In this document: positions 27,449 through 37,043 of the stretch, piece after piece
How the letters are laid out: each line of letters starts with the position of its first letter
Numbering within the stretch: the first letter of the stretch is position 1
Assembly: GCF_016429215.1 (NCBI RefSeq)
Contig: NZ_JAELUH010000030.1
Location: forward strand, 1-61,824
Direction: 5' to 3'
Length of the DNA: 61,824 bases
From: Herbaspirillum sp. ASV7
GTDB taxonomy: Bacteria; Pseudomonadota; Gammaproteobacteria; Burkholderiales; Burkholderiaceae_D
Position numbers and translations under genes: made by a program
Notes under the pieces: model-generated
Told to the model about the DNA's origin: nothing
The model's database searches: none
The model's input: only the letters and a program-made list of their open reading frames with translations

Positions 27449-28816
27449 CTAGGGCTGACGTGCCAGGCGGATACCGCTGACCTGCCAGCGCGCCACAGCC
27501 GGGAAGAAATTGCGGTAGGTCAGCCGTGCATGGTTCAGGGGCGTGGCCGAGGAAGAGCCACGCAAGACGTACTGGTTCACCATGAACTTGCCGTTATACT
27601 CGCCCACCGCCCCTGAGGCCGTCACGAAGCCGGGATACGGCGCATAGCTGCTGCTGGTCCATTGCCAGGCCACGCCGAAGAATTCACGGCCGCTGCCCTG
27701 CAGGCGGGCGGCGGCGTGTTCCCACTCGGCTTCGGTCAGCAGGCGCGCACCCGCCCAGCGGGCATAGGCGTCGGCTTCGTAGTACGACAGGTGGATGGCG
27801 GCGCGATGCGCCTGCAGGGGTTGCAGCCCGTATTCGGTGAATTCGTGCCAGCCTCCGGCCGCATCGGCGCGCCAGTACAGCGGATGCGCGAGCGCCTCGC
27901 GATTCTTCCAGTCCCAGCCCTCGGCCAGCCACAGGGAGGCATCCTCATAGCCGCCCGCCTCGATGAAGGCCAGGTACTCGGCGTTGTTGACCAGGCGCGA
28001 GGCGCATTGATATGCCTCCACGAATTGCCGATGGCGTGGCGTCTCGTTGTCGAAGCAGAAGCCCGCACCGGCATGTCCGATCTCCACCACACCAGCATCG
28101 ATGCGATGCCATTGCAAGGCCAGTTCGGCCGGATCCTCCAGCACCATCCCTTCAGGCAGGCTCTGGTAGGCCGGCTGCAAGGGATTGAGCGAGAGCAGGA
28201 TCTTGATATCGGTGAGCATGAGCTCCTGGTGCTGCTGCTCATGCTGCATGCCCAGCTCCAGCAGGGCCAGGAAATCGGCCAGCTGGCCCTGGCCGCCGCC
28301 AGGCTGACCAGCATCGAGGGCGTCGATGAGCAGGAGCATGCGGGCGTCGACATGCTCGCGATAGGCCAGCACCTGCTCCAGCGAGGGGCGCGTGAGCATG
28401 CCCCGCTGCGCGCGCGGAAACTTCGCGCCCACGCCCTCGTAGTAGGAATTGAACAGCACCCGGAAATGCGGGTGGAAAGGCACAAAGCCGCTCTGGAACC
28501 GCTCCAGCACGAAGGTCTCGAAGAACCAGGTGGTATGCGCCAGGTGCCACTTCACCGGGCTGGCGTCGGGCATGGCCTGCACGCAGCAATCCTCGGCCGA
28601 GAGCGGTTCGGCAATGACCAATGACTGCCGTCGCAGGCGCCGGTAGCGGTCACCCAGCTTCTGCCGACCGCGATGGTTCAGTTGCTGGACAGCGGCATCG
28701 ATGACCGCATCGATGGTGGCTGCGGTGACGGCGTCGGTGTCAGGCGCCTCAGGTGTGTCAGGTGTGTCGGATGTGTCAGGCTGGGCCTGCGGTGTTGCGG
28801 CGACGAGCGGCGACAT
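27449..28816 (-). CDS. egtB: EgtB: ergothioneine sulfoxide synthase
   Basis: A 455-residue non-haem iron enzyme that joins hercynine to a thiol donor (gamma-Glu-Cys or Cys) with O2. The DinB-like domain supplies the iron ligands H94 (H-L-A-H), H192 and H196 (H-E-Q-Q-H). The C-terminal formylglycine-generating-enzyme-like domain begins near residue 235 with G-F-C-F-D-N-E-T-P-R-H. The N-terminus has an extra low-complexity D-T-S-D-T-P-D-T-P-E segment encoded by short DNA repeats. The ATG is preceded by GGAGG. It lies 47 nt after egtD, making an egtDB operon; no egtC or egtE is present here. Confidence 0.93.
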   Translation of the reverse strand: MSPLVAATPQAQPDTSDTPDTPEAPDTDAVTAATIDAVIDAAVQQLNHRGRQKLGDRYRRLRRQSLVIAEPLSAEDCCVQAMPDASPVKWHLAHTTWFFETFVLERFQSGFVPFHPHFRVLFNSYYEGVGAKFPRAQRGMLTRPSLEQVLAYREHVDARMLLLIDALDAGQPGGGQGQLADFLALLELGMQHEQQHQELMLTDIKILLSLNPLQPAYQSLPEGMVLEDPAELALQWHRIDAGVVEIGHAGAGFCFDNETPRHRQFVEAYQCASRLVNNAEYLAFIEAGGYEDASLWLAEGWDWKNREALAHPLYWRADAAGGWHEFTEYGLQPLQAHRAAIHLSYYEADAYARWAGARLLTEAEWEHAAARLQGSGREFFGVAWQWTSSSYAPYPGFVTASGAVGEYNGKFMVNQYVLRGSSSATPLNHARLTYRNFFPAVARWQVSGIRLARQP

Positions 28817-28862
28817 GCTCCCTCCTCTACATCAAATGTTGCGCATGGACAAACCCGGTGCA

Positions 28863-29840
28863 TCAACCTGCCTGTGCATGGCACACGGCGAACCAGCGGC
28901 GGGCATCGAACCACATCCGGCACTGGCCGAAGCCGGCTTCCTGCAGCATGCTCCGAATGCCCTGCTCGCTGAACTTGTGGCTGTTCTCGGTATGGATACG
29001 CTCCCCCATGTGGAAGGTACGGCGCCCGCCAGCCCAGCGCACGATCAGGTCGCGGCGGGCCTCCAGATGCATCTCCACGCGCTGTTGCGCCTCGTCATAG
29101 AAGGCTACATGACGCCAGTCCCGTGCATTGAAGTCGGCCTGCAGCAAGCGGTTGACGTGGTTGAGCACGTTCAGGTTGAAGGCTGCGGTGACGCCCAGTG
29201 CATCGTCGTAGGCGGCCTCCAGCACGCCCATGGGCTTGACCAGGTCCAGGCCCAGCAGGATGCCGCCCCCCTCACCCGCCGGCGGCAAGGCGGCACGCAG
29301 GCGACGCAGGAAGGCCTGCGCCTGTTGCCGGTCGAAGTTGCCCAGCGAGGAGCCGGGATAGAAGAACAACCTGTGCCGTTGCGGCACGCTGGCGGGCAGA
29401 TCCAGGGCGGCAGAAAAATCCATCGCCAGCGGCTGCATGGGAATGTGCGGAAAACGGCGCTGCAAGTCCTGCACCGAGCGCTGCAGGAACTCGGCCGAGA
29501 TATCCACCGGCACGTACTGTCGCGGTTGCAATACCTCGAACAGGCCGGCTGCCTTGGCGCAATTGCCTGCGCCCAGGTCGATCAGTACCGCGCCTGCTCC
29601 GACTGCCGCCGCCATCTCATCGCGATAGGCGGCGAAGATACAGGCCTCGGTACGGGTCGGATAGTATTCCTCCAGGTCACAGATGGCCTCGAAGAGCTTG
29701 CTGCCCAGGGGATCGTAGAAGTACTTGGGGGAAATGGAAGCCTGCGGCGCCGTCAGGGCGCTGATGAGCTCGCTGCGGGCAAGCTCGTCGTCAGAGGGGG
29801 ATTCCCAGCGGGAAGGTAGGGAAAGTGCGAGTGGGACCAA
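28863..29840 (-). CDS. egtD: EgtD: L-histidine N-alpha-trimethyltransferase
   Basis: A 325-residue SAM-dependent methyltransferase that converts histidine to hercynine. Family signatures include P-K-Y-F-Y-D-P-L-G-S, E-Y-Y-P-T-R-T-E, the SAM-binding L-I-D-L-G-A-G-N-C-A-K, F-F-Y-P-G-S-S-L-G-N-F, and E-N-S-H-K-F near the C-terminus. A TTG at 29840, preceded by AAGGAG at good spacing, is the preferred start; the frame stays open upstream but that part has no family resemblance. First gene of egtDB. Confidence 0.93.
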   Translation of the reverse strand: MVPLALSLPSRWESPSDDELARSELISALTAPQASISPKYFYDPLGSKLFEAICDLEEYYPTRTEACIFAAYRDEMAAAVGAGAVLIDLGAGNCAKAAGLFEVLQPRQYVPVDISAEFLQRSVQDLQRRFPHIPMQPLAMDFSAALDLPASVPQRHRLFFYPGSSLGNFDRQQAQAFLRRLRAALPPAGEGGGILLGLDLVKPMGVLEAAYDDALGVTAAFNLNVLNHVNRLLQADFNARDWRHVAFYDEAQQRVEMHLEARRDLIVRWAGGRRTFHMGERIHTENSHKFSEQGIRSMLQEAGFGQCRMWFDARRWFAVCHAQAG

Positions 29841-30107
29841 GCGTATCTCCTTGCCGATGCTGCGGTGGATGGATGCGGCTCCTGCCTGCTGACGTCGACT
29901 CCCGGCGGTGTTGCCACTGTAGCAGGGCCACCGGCGCAAGCAATAGGCAGGAAGCAACATTGCCCGGCGGCTGACGCACCACCCCCGTTGCAGGAGGACA
30001 AGCAGCTTATGCGCCATCTGCCTATACTGATGCCTCTTCCGACCAGGACCACATAGGGTGGTTCAACACGGCAACAAGATTTTCCCTGAGGCAGCACCCG
30101 CTACCCG

Positions 30108-31964
30108 ATGACAACCCAGCCCACCGCCATGTCTTCCACGCCAAGCTCATCGACTGATAACCGACACCATAACGATAGCGCCCCGCAGGAGCTGCCCGCC
30201 GCCCGCAAGTCGGCGCTGGCGGCCCTGCGCGGCCTGCTGCCTTTCCTCGCGCCCTACAAGAAGCAATTCCTGCTGGCCGGTCTGGCCCTGCTGGTGGCCG
30301 CCGGCGCCACGCTGGCCGTGCCCTACGCCTTCAAGCAGATGATCGACCTGGGCTTTGGCGCCACCGGTGCCAGGAGCACGGCCCACATCAACCTCTACTT
30401 CCTGGCCCTGTTCGGCGTGGCCTGTGTGCTGGGGGTGGCTACCGCGCTGCGCTTCTACATGGTGTCCTGGCTGGGTGAACGCGTCACGGCCGACCTGCGC
30501 AGCGCCGTCTATGCGCATGTGGTCACGCAGAGTCCGGAGTTCTTCGAAACCACCAAGACCGGCGAGGTGCTCTCGCGCCTGACCACCGACACCACCCTGA
30601 TCCAGACCCTGGTGGGGACCAGCATTTCCATGGCGCTGCGCAATGCGCTGCTGTTCCTGGGCGGGCTGTGCATGCTCTTCATCACCAGCGCCCGGCTGAC
30701 CTCCATCATCATCGTCATGCTGGCGGCGGTGGTATTGCCCATCGTGTTCTATGGCCGCCGCGTGCGCAAGCTCTCGCGCGCCTCGCAGGACCGCGTGGCC
30801 GATGCCTCGGCCATGGCCGGCGAGATCCTCAATGCCATGCCCACCGTGCAAGCCTTCACGCATGAAGAGATCGAGGCCCGGCGCTTCGGTCAATCGGTGG
30901 AGCGCGCCTTCGATACCGCCATGGAACGCATCCGCGCGCGCTCGCTGCTGACCGTGGCGGCCATCCTGCTGGTGTTCGGCGCCATCGTCTTCGTGCTGTG
31001 GCTGGGTGCACATGCGGTCATGCAAGGCAGCATGAGCGGCGGCGACCTTGGCCAGTTCATCCTCTACGCCTCGCTGGTGGCCGGCTCCCTGGGCGCGCTC
31101 TCGGAAGTCATGGGCGACACCCAGCGCGCCGCCGGCGCCACCGAGCGCCTGCTGGACCTGCTGGCCGCGCGCTCGCCGGTGCAATCGATGCTGCTGCCGG
31201 AAACCCTGCCCCCGCGCACCGCCAATGGCGCGGCACTGTCGATCAGCGAGGTCGACTTCCACTATCCCTCACGTCCCGGGCATCCCTCGCTGGCGCAACT
31301 GTCGCTGCAGGTAAGGCCCGGCGAGACCGTGGCCGTGGTCGGTCCCTCGGGCGCGGGCAAGACCACGCTGTTCCAGCTGCTGCTGCGCTTCTATGATCCC
31401 CAGCGCGGCAGCATCCGTCTCGACGGCGTCGACATCCGCTACCTGAACCTGCAGGAGCTGCGCAACGCCATCGGCATCGTGCCGCAGGACACGGTGATCT
31501 TTTCGGCCAATGCCATGGAGAACATCCGCTTCGGCCGTCCCGATGCCAGCGATGAGGAGGTGATCGCCGCCGCCCGCATGGCTGCCGCCCACGAATTCAT
31601 CGAGCGCCTGCCCGAGGGTTACCAGTGCTTCCTGGGCGAGCGCGGCGTGCGCCTGTCCGGTGGCCAGCGCCAGCGCATCGCGATTGCCCGCGCACTGCTG
31701 AAGAACCCGCCGCTGCTGTTGCTGGACGAGGCCACCAGCGCCCTGGATGCCGAGTCCGAGCGGCTGGTGCAAAGCGCGCTGGAAGCGGCCATGGTGGGTC
31801 GCACCACCCTGGTCATCGCGCATCGCCTGGCCACGGTGCAGCGTGCCGACCGCATCATCGTGCTGGAACATGGCCGCATCGTCGAGACCGGCACCCACGC
31901 CGAACTGGTGGCGCAAGACGGGCTCTATGCCAGCCTGGCAGCGCTGCAGTTCCAGACGGAGTAG
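30108..31964 (+). CDS. MsbA-like ABC exporter (fused membrane and ATPase domains)
   Basis: A 618-residue half-transporter that would work as a homodimer in the inner membrane. Six helices span about residues 50-340. The ATPase domain has Walker A G-P-S-G-A-G-K-T, the signature L-S-G-G-Q-R-Q-R, Walker B L-L-L-D-E-A-T-S-A-L-D and the H-loop I-A-H-R-L. It resembles the MsbA-related family rather than MsbA itself, so lipid A is not its assured cargo. It is followed after 50 nt by an Old Yellow Enzyme gene and is probably co-transcribed, ending at the terminator near 33160. A polar, Ser/Thr-rich 30-residue head precedes the first helix. Confidence 0.88.
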   Translation: MTTQPTAMSSTPSSSTDNRHHNDSAPQELPAARKSALAALRGLLPFLAPYKKQFLLAGLALLVAAGATLAVPYAFKQMIDLGFGATGARSTAHINLYFLALFGVACVLGVATALRFYMVSWLGERVTADLRSAVYAHVVTQSPEFFETTKTGEVLSRLTTDTTLIQTLVGTSISMALRNALLFLGGLCMLFITSARLTSIIIVMLAAVVLPIVFYGRRVRKLSRASQDRVADASAMAGEILNAMPTVQAFTHEEIEARRFGQSVERAFDTAMERIRARSLLTVAAILLVFGAIVFVLWLGAHAVMQGSMSGGDLGQFILYASLVAGSLGALSEVMGDTQRAAGATERLLDLLAARSPVQSMLLPETLPPRTANGAALSISEVDFHYPSRPGHPSLAQLSLQVRPGETVAVVGPSGAGKTTLFQLLLRFYDPQRGSIRLDGVDIRYLNLQELRNAIGIVPQDTVIFSANAMENIRFGRPDASDEEVIAAARMAAAHEFIERLPEGYQCFLGERGVRLSGGQRQRIAIARALLKNPPLLLLDEATSALDAESERLVQSALEAAMVGRTTLVIAHRLATVQRADRIIVLEHGRIVETGTHAELVAQDGLYASLAALQFQTE

Positions 31965-32014
31965 ACTGCCCTTTTCCTTTTTTCGCCATCCTTGCATCTG
32001 ACCGGAGTCCCCGC

Positions 32015-33133
32015 ATGAGCAGCCTGTTGTTTTCGCCCCTCACCTTACGCAGCATCACCCTGCCCAACCGTATCGCCGTCTCGCCGATGTGCCAGTACTC
32101 GGCCGAGGACGGTTTCGCCAACGACTGGCACATGGTCCACCTGGGCAGCCGCGCCGTCGGCGGTGCCGGCCTGGTGATCGTGGAAGCCTGCGCGGTGGTG
32201 GAGCAAGGCCGCATCACCAGTGCCGACCTGGGCATCTGGAAGGACGAGCACATTGCCCCGCTGCGCCGGATCAACCGCTTCATCGAACAGCAAGGCGCGG
32301 TGCCGGGCGTGCAACTGGCCCACGCCGGGCGCAAGAGCAGCGCCCTGCGCCCCTGGGATGGCCCGGCCGGCAGCGTCCCCGTCGCCGACGGCGGCTGGAC
32401 ACCCGCCGCGCCCTCTGCCCTGCCCTTCGACAGCACCTACACCACCCCGCACGCGCTATCGGTCGAGGAAATCGAAGCGCTGGTGCAGGCCTTCGCCGAT
32501 GCCGCCAAGCGAGCCCACGCGGCTGGCTTCAAGGTGATCGAATTGCATGGCGCGCACGGCTACCTGGGCCACCAGTTCCTCTCGCCGCTGAGCAACCGGC
32601 GCACCGACCAGTATGGCGGCAGCTTCGAGAACCGCATCCGCTTCCTGCTCGAAGTCACCCGCGCCACGCGCGCGGTGTGGCCGGACGAATTGCCGCTGTT
32701 CGTGCGCCTGTCGGCCACCGACTGGAGCGAAGGCGGCTGGACGCCCGATGAGACGGTGGCGCTGTCGGCGCGCCTGCGCGAGCTGGGCGTGGACCTGGTG
32801 GATGTCTCCAGTGGCGGCAACCTGCCCTCGGCGCCTATCCCCGTCGGCCCCGGCTACCAGACCGGCTTTGCCGCGCGCGTGAAGGCCGAAGCCGGCATCG
32901 CCAGTGCCACGGTGGGCATGATCACCGATGCGATCCAGGCCGAACACGTGCTGCGCACCGGCCAGGCCGACCTGGTGCTGCTGGCGCGCGAGCTGCTGCG
33001 CGATCCCTACTGGCCCCTGCATGCCGCCAACCAGTTGCGCGAAGACGTGGCCTGGCCACCGCAATACGTGCGCGCGGCATCGAGCCGCACGCCGTTGCGA
33101 CCGGAGGTGGATTACGGCGCCCGGCAAGACTAA
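32015..33133 (+). CDS. YqjM-like NADH:flavin oxidoreductase (Old Yellow Enzyme)
   Basis: A 372-residue FMN enzyme that reduces activated C=C bonds with NAD(P)H. The S-P-M-C-Q-Y-S-A segment has the Cys typical of the thermophilic-like/YqjM class. H-G-A-H-G-Y-L near residue 180 supplies the active-site His pair, and R-R-T-D-Q-Y-G-G-S is also conserved. The ATG at 32015 follows GGAG. It lies downstream of the ABC exporter gene. Substrate unknown; such enzymes often act on quinones, enones or xenobiotics. Confidence 0.92.
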   Translation: MSSLLFSPLTLRSITLPNRIAVSPMCQYSAEDGFANDWHMVHLGSRAVGGAGLVIVEACAVVEQGRITSADLGIWKDEHIAPLRRINRFIEQQGAVPGVQLAHAGRKSSALRPWDGPAGSVPVADGGWTPAAPSALPFDSTYTTPHALSVEEIEALVQAFADAAKRAHAAGFKVIELHGAHGYLGHQFLSPLSNRRTDQYGGSFENRIRFLLEVTRATRAVWPDELPLFVRLSATDWSEGGWTPDETVALSARLRELGVDLVDVSSGGNLPSAPIPVGPGYQTGFAARVKAEAGIASATVGMITDAIQAEHVLRTGQADLVLLARELLRDPYWPLHAANQLREDVAWPPQYVRAASSRTPLRPEVDYGARQD

Positions 33134-33147
33134 AGACTAAGCAAGCG

Positions 33148-33179
33148 AAAAAAAACCATCCGCGAGGATGGTTTTTTTT
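33148..33179. terminator. Bidirectional Rho-independent terminator
   Basis: A perfect 14-bp stem (left arm 33148-33161, right arm 33166-33179) with a gcga loop and an A-run and T-run on either side. It lies between the converging Old Yellow Enzyme and DedA genes. Confidence 0.95.
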
Positions 33180-33203
33180 CACCCTGTGCGGGCTACGTGG
33201 CTA

Positions 33204-33845
33204 TCAGCCAGCACGCCGCTTCTGGCGCACATACTCGATGACCCCCGGCAGGATGGAGAGGATCACGATGGCCACGATCAACAGGCTCAGGTTCTTCTTG
33301 ACGATGGGGAAGTTACCAAAGAGGTAACCTGCATACGAGAAGCTGGCCACCCAGGCGATGCCTCCGATGACGTTGTAGAGGAAGAAACGCGGATAGGTCA
33401 TCGCCCCCACCCCCGCCACGAAGGGGGCGAAGGTACGCACGATGGGAGCGAAGCGGGCAATGATGATGGCCTTGCCGCCATGCTTCTCGAAGAAGGCATG
33501 GGTCTTGTCCAGGTACTCGCGCTTGAAGATGCGTGAATCGGGCTTGTCGAAGACCTTGATGCCCAGCATCTTGCCGATCTGGTAATTGGTGCTGTCACCG
33601 AGGATGGCGGCCACGATCAGGGTCAGTACCATCAGGTGGATGTCAAAGGCGCCGGTAGCGGCCAGTGCGCCGGTAACGAAGAGCAGCGAATCGCCCGGCA
33701 GGATGGGGGTGACCACCAGGCCGGTCTCGCAAAAGATGATCAGGAACAGGATCAGGAACAGCCAGGGTCCGTAGGAAGCGGCCAGCTCGGCCAGGTGACG
33801 GTCGATGTGGACGATGAAATCCACCAGGAACAGAAGAATATCCAT
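33204..33845 (-). CDS. DedA-family membrane protein
   Basis: A 213-residue DedA/SNARE-associated-like inner-membrane protein with the family segments [19 protein letters not shown] and [14 protein letters not shown]. Members act in membrane lipid homeostasis, including undecaprenyl-phosphate flipping, and in proton-motive-force-dependent resistance to stress. The ATG at 33845 begins the conserved part. Confidence 0.92.
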   Translation of the reverse strand: MDILLFLVDFIVHIDRHLAELAASYGPWLFLILFLIIFCETGLVVTPILPGDSLLFVTGALAATGAFDIHLMVLTLIVAAILGDSTNYQIGKMLGIKVFDKPDSRIFKREYLDKTHAFFEKHGGKAIIIARFAPIVRTFAPFVAGVGAMTYPRFFLYNVIGGIAWVASFSYAGYLFGNFPIVKKNLSLLIVAIVILSILPGVIEYVRQKRRAG

Positions 33846-34128
33846 GAGGCCAGCAAGAAAGGGAAAGCAGGCATTGTACCAATAGCCCGCACCGCCTCCC
33901 GCAAAAAGCCCCCGGCACCATAGTGCCCCGCGCAAACCCTTTTCCCTGGCGGGTTTCAGGCTGCCGTCAGGATTGCAAACAGGGCTCTCACGCTTTCTTA
34001 CCTTTCTTTACCGGCCTCCCCCCGCAAGTTGTCGGCAAGCACTCCGATACCTGAAACAAGCGGTCGCGCTGCCGCCGCGATGACAGGATTGTTCCCGTTG
34101 TGCTTTTCCCGAACCCATGGAGCCGATC

Positions 34129-34458
34129 ATGAAAACCAAACTGCTGAGCCTGCTGGAGAAGACCTTGAATACGCTGCCCGCAGCCGGTGCGGCCATCGGC
34201 GTGACGCTGCTGGCCTGCATCTTCTCGGGCGTGCTGCGCGATATCCTGCTGCGTGCCGACCTCGACATGCTGGCCGCAGCCGTGGCGATCCTGCCGCTGA
34301 CGACCGTCTTGCTGGCCTTCGGCTGGAGCATGCGCGACAAGCCGCGCAAACCCCGTCAGTCGCGCCAGTCACGCTGGCAGCGCGCGCCACGCCAGCAGGA
34401 CCTGGAGCGCCGCAAGGCCCTGCTGCGCGCCACCTATGACCTCGATGACCGCGTCTGA
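34129..34458 (+). CDS. Small predicted membrane protein, unknown function
   Basis: A 109-residue protein with two hydrophobic segments (about 17-42 and 47-66) and a basic Arg/Gln-rich C-terminal tail ending in D-D-R-V. The ATG at 34129 has GGAG 7 nt upstream; an earlier ATG at 34117 lacks a ribosome binding site. The tail would probably be cytoplasmic. No family recognised. Single gene between DedA and a GntR regulator. Confidence 0.6.
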   Translation: MKTKLLSLLEKTLNTLPAAGAAIGVTLLACIFSGVLRDILLRADLDMLAAAVAILPLTTVLLAFGWSMRDKPRKPRQSRQSRWQRAPRQQDLERRKALLRATYDLDDRV

Positions 34459-34490
34459 GCGTGTCGCACTCCGCTGGCGTGATGGGCAAG

Positions 34491-34521
34491 AAAAAGGCGC
34501 GGCAGTCCTGGCTGCCACGCC
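34491..34521 (-). terminator. Terminator at the 3' side of the GntR gene
   Basis: A stem (ggcgcggcag pairing with ctgccacgcc, one mismatch) is followed on the minus strand by TTTTT, which fits termination of the minus-strand regulator gene. Confidence 0.6.
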
Positions 34522-34559
34522 TTCGCTCTTCTCTCAGCCTGCCGGTGTGAGCAGTGCCA

Positions 34560-35264
34560 TCAGTCAGGCAAGCCATCTCCCGCCAGGATCATCTCGGCGG
34601 CACTGAGCAGATCCCCGCGCAAACCTTCGCGCGCCTGCTCGGGTGACGCCTGGCGCAAGCCTTCCAGCAGGGCCGCATGATGGATCAGCGCCGGGGCCTC
34701 GGCCAGGCGACGTGAGCCCGCGCGCAGGTCGAGGTTGATCACCGGACCGACCTGCAACCACACCCCCGCGATCAGGTCCACCAGGGTCGGCATGCCCGAT
34801 CCCTGGTAGGCCGCGAAGTGCAATTCCTTGTTGAGGCGGATGATCACATCCACATTGGGTTTCTTGCGCTTCATTTCCACGCAGAGCTGCTCGTGCAGGC
34901 GCGCCACCTCCGCCAGCGCATCGGCATCGATATGCACGGCGGCATGCTCCACCGCCAGGCCCTCCAGCGCCAGCCGGATCTTGAGCAGTTCGCGGAACTT
35001 GCCCTTGGTCATCAGCGGCACCCGCATGGCGCGATTGGGCAGGATCTCCAGCGCACCCTCGGCGGCCAGCTGGCGCACCGCCTCACGCACCGGCATGGGG
35101 CTGGTCCCCAGGGCATCGGACAAGCCTTTGAGCGTCAGCTTCTGGCCCGGCCGCACCTGGCCGGCCTGGATCAATTCGCACAAGTCATGGTAGACACGCT
35201 CCGACAAGGTCGCGTGCTGGATCTTGCGCATGGTGGAGAGGTCGGCGATTAAGGTCTGATCCAT
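34560..35264 (-). CDS. GntR/FadR-family (FCD) transcriptional regulator
   Basis: A 234-residue regulator with an N-terminal winged helix (L-S-E-R-V-Y-H-D-L, then G-Q-K-L-T-L-K-G-L-S-D-A-L-G-T-S-P-M-P-V-R-E-A-V-R-Q-L) and a C-terminal FCD helical domain with likely metal-binding His residues (N-K-E-L-H-F-A-A-Y, H-H-A-A-L). It is divergent from the Liv-transporter/dehydrogenase/BKACE operon and is its likely regulator, with an organic acid effector. The ATG at 35264 is chosen over an upstream in-frame start 17 codons earlier. Overlapping palindromes lie about 100 bp upstream of it. Confidence 0.9.
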   Translation of the reverse strand: MDQTLIADLSTMRKIQHATLSERVYHDLCELIQAGQVRPGQKLTLKGLSDALGTSPMPVREAVRQLAAEGALEILPNRAMRVPLMTKGKFRELLKIRLALEGLAVEHAAVHIDADALAEVARLHEQLCVEMKRKKPNVDVIIRLNKELHFAAYQGSGMPTLVDLIAGVWLQVGPVINLDLRAGSRRLAEAPALIHHAALLEGLRQASPEQAREGLRGDLLSAAEMILAGDGLPD

Positions 35265-35363
35265 GGCGATGCGTGAAAAATATTGGCGAATTATATCGGA
35301 GCCCGCTGCAAGCACAGCGACGGTCAGGAAAGCGTGGTTGACGCTAGTGATTCTATCGAATAC

Positions 35364-35391
35364 ATTTGATCACATGTCAAATAATTGACAT
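35364..35391. promoter_or_regulatory. Overlapping palindromes, candidate GntR operator
   Basis: Two palindromes share bases: atttga...tcaaat (35364-35382) and atgtcaaataattgacat (35374-35391). They lie in the 429-bp divergent gap between the GntR gene and the transport operon, about 300 bp before the latter. FadR/GntR regulators bind short palindromes in such places. The rest of the gap shows no other clear signal. Confidence 0.5.
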
Positions 35392-35693
35392 CAGCAGAAC
35401 AAGAAACGGATCGGCGCGGCGCGATGACAGCGATGACATCACCCGCAGCGGTGACGGCCATCAGGAGACCCAAGCCCATCGTGCGCCTGCCCGGCGCACG
35501 CCTCCCACTGCCACACCCCGGATGCGTGAGATCGGCCGCGAGGCCGCTGGTCCTGCTGTGACGACAGGCGGGCAAGGGATCGCATGCGCACCATGCAGCT
35601 CCATGCAGTCCCCCTCCCGCCGCCCTGCTCGAAGAACCACAACGCAGTTCCCAGGAGACACCGGCCCCGCCGGACATTTAGGAGGATCGCACC

Positions 35694-36965
35694 ATGGAGC
35701 AAGACCAGCGCCAGTCCAGCAAGATCGCCTCACCCCGCCGTCGCACCATCCTCAAGGCCGGCACGGCCGCCGCCGCCACTGCGGCACTGGGTTTCCCCGC
35801 CATCGTCCGGGCCCAGTCCGACAAGATCATCATCGGCCACCTGACCCCGCGCACGGGCTTTCTCGGGCCCATGGGCGAGTACGCGGTGATGTGCATGAAC
35901 CTCGCCGTGGAAGAACAGAACAAGGCCGGCGGCCTGCTGGGCCGCCAGCTGACGCTGCTGTCGGAAGACTCGGTGAACCCGCCCACCGCCTCCTCCAAGG
36001 CCCAGCGCCTGCTGGAGCGCGATGGCGCGGTGCTGCTGCTGGGCGAGATTTCCTCGGCCTCGGCATTGGGCATCGCCCAGGTGGCCCAGCGCAACAAGAA
36101 GCTGTTCATGAACACCGGCTGCAACTCCGACGAGCTGCGCGGCAAGAGCTGTAACAAGTTCATGTTCCACATCGAGGCAGCCAACTCCACCTACGTGAAA
36201 GCCTGTGGCCAGCAATTGCTGCAGAACGGCCTCATCAAGGGCAAGAAGCTCTATGCCCTCACCGCCGACTATGCCTTCGGCCACGACCTGCTGCGCACCG
36301 GCAAGGCCTTCGTCGCGGCCAATGGCGGCAGCATCCCCAACGATGAACTGGTGCCCACCGACGCCACCGACTTCAGCCCCTACCTGCTCAAGATCCGCCA
36401 GGCCAAGCCCGACCTGGTCATCTCCAACCTGGCCGGCAACCAGATCACCAACTTCATCAAGCAATACGCCGAGTTCGGCCTGCCCTTCCCCATCGCCGGC
36501 TTCGGCTTCGACACCGTGGCGGCCTGGGGCGCCGGTGCCGACAACTTCGCCGGCACCTGGCCCACCACCTGGCACCACGATGTCGATGCACCCTCGGCCA
36601 AGGCCTTCGTGGCCGCCTTCACCAAGAAGTATGGCAAGCCACCCGAGAACCAGGCCTGGGGCGAATACGTGGCCTTCCGCTCTATCGTGCAGGCCATCAG
36701 CGAGACCAAGTCGCTGGACACCATGAAGCTGATCGAGTACTTCGAAAAGGGCGCGCCCATCGATGCCCTCAAGGCGCGCAAGGGGGTCTATCGCGCCTGG
36801 GACCACCAATTGCTGCAGGAGATGTACACGCTCTCGCCCAAACCCAAGGGCCGGGCCAAGGACCAATGGGACTTCCTGCAACTGGGGGCGGCGGTGCCGG
36901 GACCGGAGGGCTCGCTCGAATCGATCGCCCCGACCATGCAGGAAAACGCCTGCAAGTTCAGCTGA
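35694..36965 (+). CDS. Liv-type ABC periplasmic binding protein, Tat-exported
   Basis: A 423-residue solute-binding protein of the branched-chain amino acid/amide family (Peripla_BP_6 type). A twin-arginine signal is visible: R-R-R-T-I-L-K-A-G followed by an Ala-rich stretch and F-P-A-I-V-R-A-Q cleavage region. The mature start I-I-I-G-H-L-T-P-R-T-G is typical. An AGGAGG ribosome binding site precedes the ATG. First gene of the operon with LivH, LivMGF, two dehydrogenases and a BKACE enzyme, so the ligand is more likely a hydroxylated or keto acid than leucine. Confidence 0.9.
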   Translation: MEQDQRQSSKIASPRRRTILKAGTAAAATAALGFPAIVRAQSDKIIIGHLTPRTGFLGPMGEYAVMCMNLAVEEQNKAGGLLGRQLTLLSEDSVNPPTASSKAQRLLERDGAVLLLGEISSASALGIAQVAQRNKKLFMNTGCNSDELRGKSCNKFMFHIEAANSTYVKACGQQLLQNGLIKGKKLYALTADYAFGHDLLRTGKAFVAANGGSIPNDELVPTDATDFSPYLLKIRQAKPDLVISNLAGNQITNFIKQYAEFGLPFPIAGFGFDTVAAWGAGADNFAGTWPTTWHHDVDAPSAKAFVAAFTKKYGKPPENQAWGEYVAFRSIVQAISETKSLDTMKLIEYFEKGAPIDALKARKGVYRAWDHQLLQEMYTLSPKPKGRAKDQWDFLQLGAAVPGPEGSLESIAPTMQENACKFS

Positions 36966-37043
36966 GAACGCCGCTGGCCGGACGTGGCCCTGCCCCCTGG
37001 GAGGCACGGCCACCCTCGCGAACCGCTTCTCATCGGAGCTGCA

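Noticed and set aside
29841-30017. 59-codon N-terminal extension of EgtD
   Set aside because: No family resemblance in this part, and AAGGAG stands correctly before the TTG at 29840.
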